From positions 1-10,328 of the forward strand of contig DATNHC010000062.1 in NCBI GenBank assembly GCA_035605155.1: 10,328 nt of DNA, written 5' to 3'. Below the pieces are notes generated by a model. It saw nothing but the letters and a program-made list of their open reading frames with translations. It did not search any database and was not told the DNA's origin. Within the stretch, counting starts at the first letter, position 1. Each line of letters opens with the position of its first letter. The translations under genes were made by a program, and so were the position numbers. The stretch comes from VRUE01 sp035605155. GTDB lineage: Bacteria; Actinomycetota; Thermoleophilia; Solirubrobacterales; 70-9. Shown in pieces: positions 6,163 to 10,328 of the stretch.

Positions 6163-8401
6163 CGCCGCCGCCGCTTTCGGGCACAGCAGGTTCGCTCGGT
6201 TCGGGCACGGCTTCAGCCGGAGCGCCTTCTTCGGGCGCTTCCGGAGTCACCGGTTCCACCGGTTCGCTCGGTTCGGGCGCCGGCACGGATTCCGGTTCCC
6301 CCGACGATTCCGGCGGTGTGTACGTGGAATCCGAGTCGCTGGCCGAACCGGCGTCGCTGCTGCTGCGGCCTTGCTCGGCTTCGGCTGCCCGTTCAGCCTT
6401 GATCTCTTCCCACGCAGAGACGACGCTGGCCCAGATCAGCGCCGGGAAGGTGCCGCCCTGCACCGGGCCGCCGTTGTAGAGGGTTTCCATCGGCGTCACC
6501 GAGTCGGCGTACCCGACCCAGACGCAGGCGGTCACTTCTTCGGTCGCCCCGCAGAACCAGGCATCGCCGTTGTTCTCTGTCGTGCCCGTCTTCCCCCACT
6601 GGCCCGCGGCGCCGATGTCGGCGTTGACGCCGGTGCCGCTGCTGACCACGGTTTCGAGGATGCTCTTGGCTTCTTCGACGACGCCTTCCGGCATGACCTG
6701 GGTGTGGCGCGAGTCGTTGTCCCCGTCGGGGATCGTCTTGCCGTCCTGGTCGGTGACCTGCGTGTAAGCCACCGGGCTGTTGCCGGGATCCGCCGCCAGG
6801 GTGCCACTCACCCGGTCGCCGTCGTTGGCGATCGTCGTGTAGGCATAGGTCCAGCCGAGCGGCGTGACGCCGGGGTCGATGCCGCCGAGGACCATCGCGG
6901 GGTTGGTCGAGATCGGGTCGTCGTAGCCCAGCTTGTGGATCGTCCCGGCGATCGCCCGCGTGCGGTCCTGCACCGAGTTCCCCTGCAGGCCTTCCAGCGC
7001 CAACTGCGCGTAGACGGAGTTGTCGGAGTTGGTCGTCGCCGAGACGATGTCGCTGACCCCGGCATAGGCACCCTCGTCGTTGGTGACGACGAAGGTTTCC
7101 TGGCCCTTCTTGCCGTAGCTGAATTCCTGCTGCGCGGATTCATAGGTCGTGTAGGGGGAGATGCCCTGCTCGAGCGCGGTGAGCAGGATGAAGGGCTTGA
7201 TCGAAGAGCCCGGTTGGCGGTAGCCCTGCGTGGCTAGGTTGAACGGCTTGGTCTCGAAGTTGGGACCCCCGACCATTGCCTTAACGCCGGCGTTCTGATT
7301 GTCGATGACAACCACTGAGGCGGTCGCCGGCGAGTAGCCGAGGTAGGAGTTGACCGCTTCTTCTGCCGCTCCCTGCAGGCGTAGGTCGAGCGTCGCCTTG
7401 ACTTTGAGGCCACCGAAGAAAGACTTGGCGGCGCCGTAGCGTTCGACCAGTTGCTGGCGCAGCCAGGCGGTGAAGTAGGGCGCCTTCGAGTCGAGCTTGG
7501 GCGGTTCGATGTCGTCGGAGGAGGGCAGGGCCTGCTGGCGCCCTTCGGTGAACTGCTCGAGCGTGATGTAGCCCTGCTCGTACATCTTTTCGAGCACGAC
7601 GTTGCGCCGGCCGAGGGCGTTTTCGGGGTAGTACTTGGGGTCGTAGGCAGAGGGCGAGGAGATGATCCCGGCCAGCATGGCGGCCTCCCAGGTCTCGAGC
7701 ACCGAGGCGCATGGCTCGCTCGGCGTGCCGCAGCCGGGGTGCGCGTCCCCGAAGTAGGTGCGGGCAGCGGCCTCGATCCCGTAGGCGCCCTCGCCGAAGT
7801 AGATCGTGTTGAGGTACTCGGTGAGGATCTTGTCCTTGCTCCAGTGGCGCTCGAGCCGATAGGCGAGCGCCGCCTCGCGGAACTTCTGGAAGAGCGTGCG
7901 GCTGTCCTGCGCTGCGAGGGCGTTCTTGACGAACTGCTCGGTGATCGTCGAGCCGCCCTGGGCGGCGCTCTGGCTGAGGATGTCCTTGACCAGGGCCCGG
8001 CCGATTCCCTGGAAGTCGACGCCGCTGTGCTCGTAGAAGCGCGCGTCCTCGATCGAGACCACCGCGTTCTTGACGTTGGGGGAGATCTGCCCAGAGGTGA
8101 GCAGGATCTTGTTCTGGTCACTGGTCAAGGTGCCGATCGGTTCGCCGGCTGCGTCATAGACCTCGCTGTTCTTCGATGCCTTGTACTGGGCGAAGTTGTA
8201 GATCGCCGGCAGATCCTGGGAGACCGCCGCCATCATCCCGAAGACCATCGAGACCAAGCCGAGCACCGAGAGCCCGAGCAGCACGAAGAGGATGCGCAGC
8301 TTCTTCAGCCGCGGCTTGGTGCGCTTCTCGGGCGGAGTCGGCGGCGCTGGCGGCGTAACTGCGCCACCCCGCCGGCGGGGCTTTAGTCCTAGGGCCGCCA
8401 T
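6149..8401 (-). CDS. Bifunctional class A penicillin-binding protein (transglycosylase/transpeptidase)
   Basis: The 750-aa protein polymerises and cross-links peptidoglycan at the outer face of the membrane. In order it has a basic, Pro-rich cytoplasmic tail (1-35), one signal-anchor helix (about 36-60), a GT51 glycosyltransferase domain (about 75-250) and a transpeptidase domain (about 355-660). The GT51 domain carries EDARFYEHSGVD (catalytic E118), GGSTITEQFVKN (149-160) and KILTEYLNTIYFGEGAYGIEAA. The transpeptidase domain carries the three penicillin-binding motifs SSIK (S399), SDN (459-461) and KTG (604-606). The tail after about 670 is low-complexity Pro/Glu/Ser (PEPSEP-type repeats) and probably disordered outside the membrane. 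Two close cysteine pairs, C224/C231 and C617/C626, could form disulfides. No wall-anchor motif or PASTA domain is seen. The ATG at 8401 precedes the tail and helix directly. Gene names such as ponA or mrcA fit the class but cannot be assigned exactly. Confidence 0.95.
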   Translation of the reverse strand: MAALGLKPRRRGGAVTPPAPPTPPEKRTKPRLKKLRILFVLLGLSVLGLVSMVFGMMAAVSQDLPAIYNFAQYKASKNSEVYDAAGEPIGTLTSDQNKILLTSGQISPNVKNAVVSIEDARFYEHSGVDFQGIGRALVKDILSQSAAQGGSTITEQFVKNALAAQDSRTLFQKFREAALAYRLERHWSKDKILTEYLNTIYFGEGAYGIEAAARTYFGDAHPGCGTPSEPCASVLETWEAAMLAGIISSPSAYDPKYYPENALGRRNVVLEKMYEQGYITLEQFTEGRQQALPSSDDIEPPKLDSKAPYFTAWLRQQLVERYGAAKSFFGGLKVKATLDLRLQGAAEEAVNSYLGYSPATASVVVIDNQNAGVKAMVGGPNFETKPFNLATQGYRQPGSSIKPFILLTALEQGISPYTTYESAQQEFSYGKKGQETFVVTNDEGAYAGVSDIVSATTNSDNSVYAQLALEGLQGNSVQDRTRAIAGTIHKLGYDDPISTNPAMVLGGIDPGVTPLGWTYAYTTIANDGDRVSGTLAADPGNSPVAYTQVTDQDGKTIPDGDNDSRHTQVMPEGVVEEAKSILETVVSSGTGVNADIGAAGQWGKTGTTENNGDAWFCGATEEVTACVWVGYADSVTPMETLYNGGPVQGGTFPALIWASVVSAWEEIKAERAAEAEQGRSSSDAGSASDSDSTYTPPESSGEPESVPAPEPSEPVEPVTPEAPEEGAPAEAVPEPSEPAVPESGGGVTAG
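6189..6278. repeat. Two copies of an 18-bp direct repeat in the PBP tail
   Basis: GGTTCGCTCGGTTCGGGC occurs at 6189-6206 and again at 6261-6278, 72 bp apart and in the same frame. On the - strand each copy encodes PEPSEP in the Pro/Glu/Ser-rich C-terminal tail. The repeat could let the tail vary in length by slippage or recombination. Confidence 0.8.
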
Positions 8402-8423
8402 CTAAAGGTTCACGGCTCGGGGG

Positions 8424-8439
8424 GCTCGGCCCGCCGAGC
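8424..8439. repeat. Inverted repeat between the divergent PBP and tyrS promoters
   Basis: GCTCGG-CCCG-CCGAGC is a perfect 6-bp dyad with a 4-nt centre. It lies just upstream of the candidate tyrS -10 box and in the expected 5' leader of the PBP mRNA. It could be an operator or an RNA hairpin in that leader. A direct repeat of GGCTCGG (8414-8420 and 8423-8429) overlaps its left arm. Confidence 0.4.
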
Positions 8440-8448
8440 GGAGGCGGC

Positions 8449-8454
8449 AGTCTA
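8449..8454 (-). promoter_or_regulatory. Candidate -10 box for the PBP gene
   Basis: On the - strand the bases read TAGACT, a 4/6 match to TATAAT, about 48 nt upstream of the PBP start codon. It would give a leader of about 40 nt. No good -35 hexamer is visible, and no Shine-Dalgarno precedes the ATG. Confidence 0.3.
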
Positions 8455-8458
8455 GCAT
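8453..8458 (+). promoter_or_regulatory. Candidate -10 box for leaderless tyrS
   Basis: TAGCAT is a 4/6 match to TATAAT. It ends 8 nt before the tyrS GTG, so transcription would begin at or next to the start codon. It overlaps the oppositely oriented -10 candidate of the PBP gene by two bases. No -35 match is evident at normal spacing. The spacing resembles that seen before ilvE. Confidence 0.35.
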
Positions 8459-8466
8459 TGGGAACC

Positions 8467-9630
8467 GTGGCGGACCTGACGCGCAACGCGGTCGACGTGC
8501 TGCCGGCGGGGATGCTCGAGGAGCAGCTGGCCGCCGGCAGGCCGCTGCGCGTCAAGCTCGGCATCGACCCGACCACCCCTGACATCCACCTCGGCCACAC
8601 CGTCGTCCTCGAGAAGCTGCGTGAGTTCCAGGAAGCCGGCCATCAGGTCGTGCTGATCGTCGGCGATTTCACCGCCCGTGTCGGTGATCCAAGCGGGCGT
8701 TCTGCCCAGCGGCCGCTGCCCTCTCCCGAGGAGATCGAGGCCAACGCAGCGACCTACCAGGAGCAGGCTTTCAAGGTGCTGGACCGGGAGCGCACCGAGG
8801 TCCGCTTCAACAGCGAGTGGCTGCGAATGGCGCCAGAGGAGCTGCTCGGCCTGTTGGCGCAGACGACTGTCGCACGCCTGATCGAGCGCGACGACTTCCA
8901 GAAGCGACTGGCCGCCGGGATGCCGATCGCGGCACTGGAGCTGCTCTATCCGTTGTTGCAGGGCTATGACTCAGTCGCGGTCGAGGCCGATGTTGAGCTG
9001 GGGGGGACCGATCAGAAGTTCAATTTGCTCTTCGGCCGCGATATCCAGGCGGCCTACGGCCAGAAGCCGCAGTCGATCCTCACATTGCCGATCCTGGTCG
9101 GCACCGACGGCTCGCAGAAGATGAGCAAGTCGCTTGACAACTACATCGGCGTCACCGAGGCACCCGAGGAGATGTTCGGCAAGACGATGCGCGTGCCCGA
9201 CGAGGCGATGCCGGACTACTTCCGGCTCGTGCTCGGCGCCGAGCCTCCCTCCGGCGCGCCGCCCAACGAGGCAAAGCGGACGTTGGCTCGCGCCGTCGTC
9301 GAGCGCTTTCATGACGCGGAGGCGGCCCAGGCTGCCGAGCAGCACTTCGACCGCCTCTTCGTCGAGCGGGGCGTTCCGGACGAGGTCGAGGATCTCGACC
9401 TGACGCCCTTCGTCGGCGACAACGGGGGCGACGTCCATTTGCCGGCTCTGATGGCAGGCGCCTTCGAGATCAGCTCGAGCGAGGCCCGGCGGCTGATCCG
9501 CCAAGGCGGCGCCAAGCTTGACGGCAAGCCGATTGCACCCGATACGCTGGATCTCGCAGCCACGGATCTCGACGGACGCGTGCTACAGGCCGGCAAGCGT
9601 CGCTTCCGCCGCCTGCGTGGCGGGGCCTAG
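8467..9630 (+). CDS. tyrS: Tyrosyl-tRNA synthetase
   Basis: TyrS charges tRNA-Tyr with tyrosine in the cytoplasm. The 387-aa product is a class I synthetase. It has KLGIDPTTPDIHLGHT (30-45, HIGH motif as HLGH), the DFTARVGDPSGRS loop (67-79), the tyrosine-binding ELGGTDQKFNLLFGRDIQ region (177-194) and an exact KMSKS (218-222). The last ~60 residues form an S4-type RNA-binding domain (SSSEARRLIRQGGAKLDGK). The pattern fits the TyrZ-like branch. I chose the GTG at 8467. An in-frame TTG at 8458 would overlap the candidate -10 box and add only three residues. With no leader there is no room for the T-box that controls tyrS in many Firmicutes. The stop codon TAG overlaps the -35 of the rRNA promoter. 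Confidence 0.95.
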   Translation: MADLTRNAVDVLPAGMLEEQLAAGRPLRVKLGIDPTTPDIHLGHTVVLEKLREFQEAGHQVVLIVGDFTARVGDPSGRSAQRPLPSPEEIEANAATYQEQAFKVLDRERTEVRFNSEWLRMAPEELLGLLAQTTVARLIERDDFQKRLAAGMPIAALELLYPLLQGYDSVAVEADVELGGTDQKFNLLFGRDIQAAYGQKPQSILTLPILVGTDGSQKMSKSLDNYIGVTEAPEEMFGKTMRVPDEAMPDYFRLVLGAEPPSGAPPNEAKRTLARAVVERFHDAEAAQAAEQHFDRLFVERGVPDEVEDLDLTPFVGDNGGDVHLPALMAGAFEISSSEARRLIRQGGAKLDGKPIAPDTLDLAATDLDGRVLQAGKRRFRRLRGGA

Positions 9631-9656
9631 GCAAAGCGGACGCGCGGCGCTATACT
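9628..9656 (+). promoter_or_regulatory. Candidate rRNA operon promoter
   Basis: TAGGCA (9628-9633, 4/6 to TTGACA) and TATACT (9651-9656, 5/6 to TATAAT) are separated by exactly 17 nt. Transcription would start near 9663 and give a leader of about 250 nt before 16S. The -35 includes the tyrS stop codon. It is the best sigma-70-type promoter in the window. Confidence 0.6.
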
Positions 9657-9662
9657 CCTTCG

Positions 9663-9915
9663 TCCCTCTGGGCTAGGCTCGGTGTCTGGCCCATGCGTGA
9701 AGAGTGGCGAGTCCCGCCACGGACGGCGCAGCGGTCTTTGAAAACTGAGCAGCGTGCACTCCGCAGGCCGGATTGGCCTGTGGATTGTTTGAGCCCGATC
9801 CACTCGGTGCGCCAGCGCGCCGGGTGGTCTGATTTACCCGTCATGCCGGTCGCCAAGTTTGTGTACCTGGCGATTTGCAATTTGCCAGGCATGACAGCTC
9901 TCTGTAAGAAGTACC
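9663..9915 (+). other. 16S rRNA precursor leader (non-coding, hairpin-rich)
   Basis: This stretch lies between the expected transcription start and the mature 16S 5' end and holds no credible gene. It contains a boxB/boxA-like site and three further strong hairpins. The first is 9760-9769/9775-9784 (10 bp, one G-U). The second is 9800-9811/9816-9827 (12 bp, two G-U, loop CCAG). The third has an outer stem of 8 perfect bp, 9840-9847/9888-9895, enclosing a 5-bp stem at 9851-9855/9868-9872. An alternative 6-bp helix CCTGGC/GCCAGG at 9866-9871/9884-9889 competes with it. Such elements act in antitermination and precursor processing. The matching 3' flank of 16S, needed to identify the RNase III stem, is outside the window. 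Confidence 0.7.
9704..9746 (+). promoter_or_regulatory. boxB/boxA-like rRNA antitermination site
   Basis: A 6-bp hairpin GTGGCG/CGCCAC (9704-9709/9715-9720, loop AGTCC) is followed 12 nt later by GGTCTTTGAAAACT (9733-9746). The latter closely resembles boxA of Gram-positive rRNA leaders (TCTTTGAAAACT core). The hairpin-then-boxA order is that of Nus-factor sites that keep RNA polymerase from terminating in rRNA operons. Confidence 0.6.

Positions 9916-10328
<413 letters not shown>

Noticed and set aside
6154..6167. Bidirectional terminator CGGCG-GTGA-CGCCG at the convergent junction
   Set aside because: The stem has only 5 bp, lacks T-runs on either side and lies within coding sequence.
6092..7237. 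381-codon + strand open frame opposite the PBP gene
   Set aside because: It overlaps the transpeptidase domain on the other strand, begins with low-complexity Phe/Arg/His repeats and has no family resemblance. It is a shadow frame.
8458..8466. TTG start for tyrS at 8458
   Set aside because: It would overlap the candidate -10 box and adds three non-conserved residues. GTG 8467 is preferred.

Overview
The window is high-GC bacterial DNA. The partial 16S rRNA at its right end reads as a deep-branching actinobacterium, most like class Thermoleophilia (Solirubrobacterales-like). That placement is my recollection of 16S signatures and has not been searched. Coding density is very high. Shine-Dalgarno signals are weak or absent at most starts, and several starts look leaderless or translationally coupled.

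Left block (1-6162, all + strand) is an amino-acid biosynthesis cluster: the 3' end of leuB (3-isopropylmalate dehydrogenase), ilvE (branched-chain aminotransferase), a 123-bp structured gap, a citramalate synthase (cimA type), a DegT/DnrJ/EryC1/StrS-family PLP aminotransferase, argH (argininosuccinate lyase) and an AAG/MPG-type 3-methyladenine DNA glycosylase. The last four genes are tightly packed (12-nt gap, then 1-nt and 4-nt overlaps). LeuB, CimA and IlvE together suggest isoleucine made from pyruvate through citramalate, with LeuB and IlvE shared with leucine synthesis. DegT, ArgH and AAG do not belong to that pathway and appear to be co-transcribed passengers.

Middle block (6149-8401, - strand) is a bifunctional class A penicillin-binding protein. 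It converges on the glycosylase gene with a 14-bp tail-to-tail overlap. It is divided from tyrS by a 65-bp divergent promoter region in which two candidate -10 boxes overlap.

Right block (8467-10328, + strand) is tyrS (tyrosyl-tRNA synthetase), followed directly by an rRNA operon. The candidate rRNA promoter has its -35 hexamer on the tyrS stop codon. A leader of about 250 nt follows, with a boxB/boxA-like antitermination site and several strong hairpins, then the first ~413 nt of 16S rRNA.

I see no mobile element, CRISPR array, defence system or toxin module. The most interesting unexplained structure is the ilvE-cimA gap. It has a 15-codon open frame with two Ile codons, its stop codon lies in the loop of a perfect hairpin, and the following sequence can form a chain of mutually exclusive helices. 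This is the layout expected of a ribosome-mediated attenuator for isoleucine synthesis.
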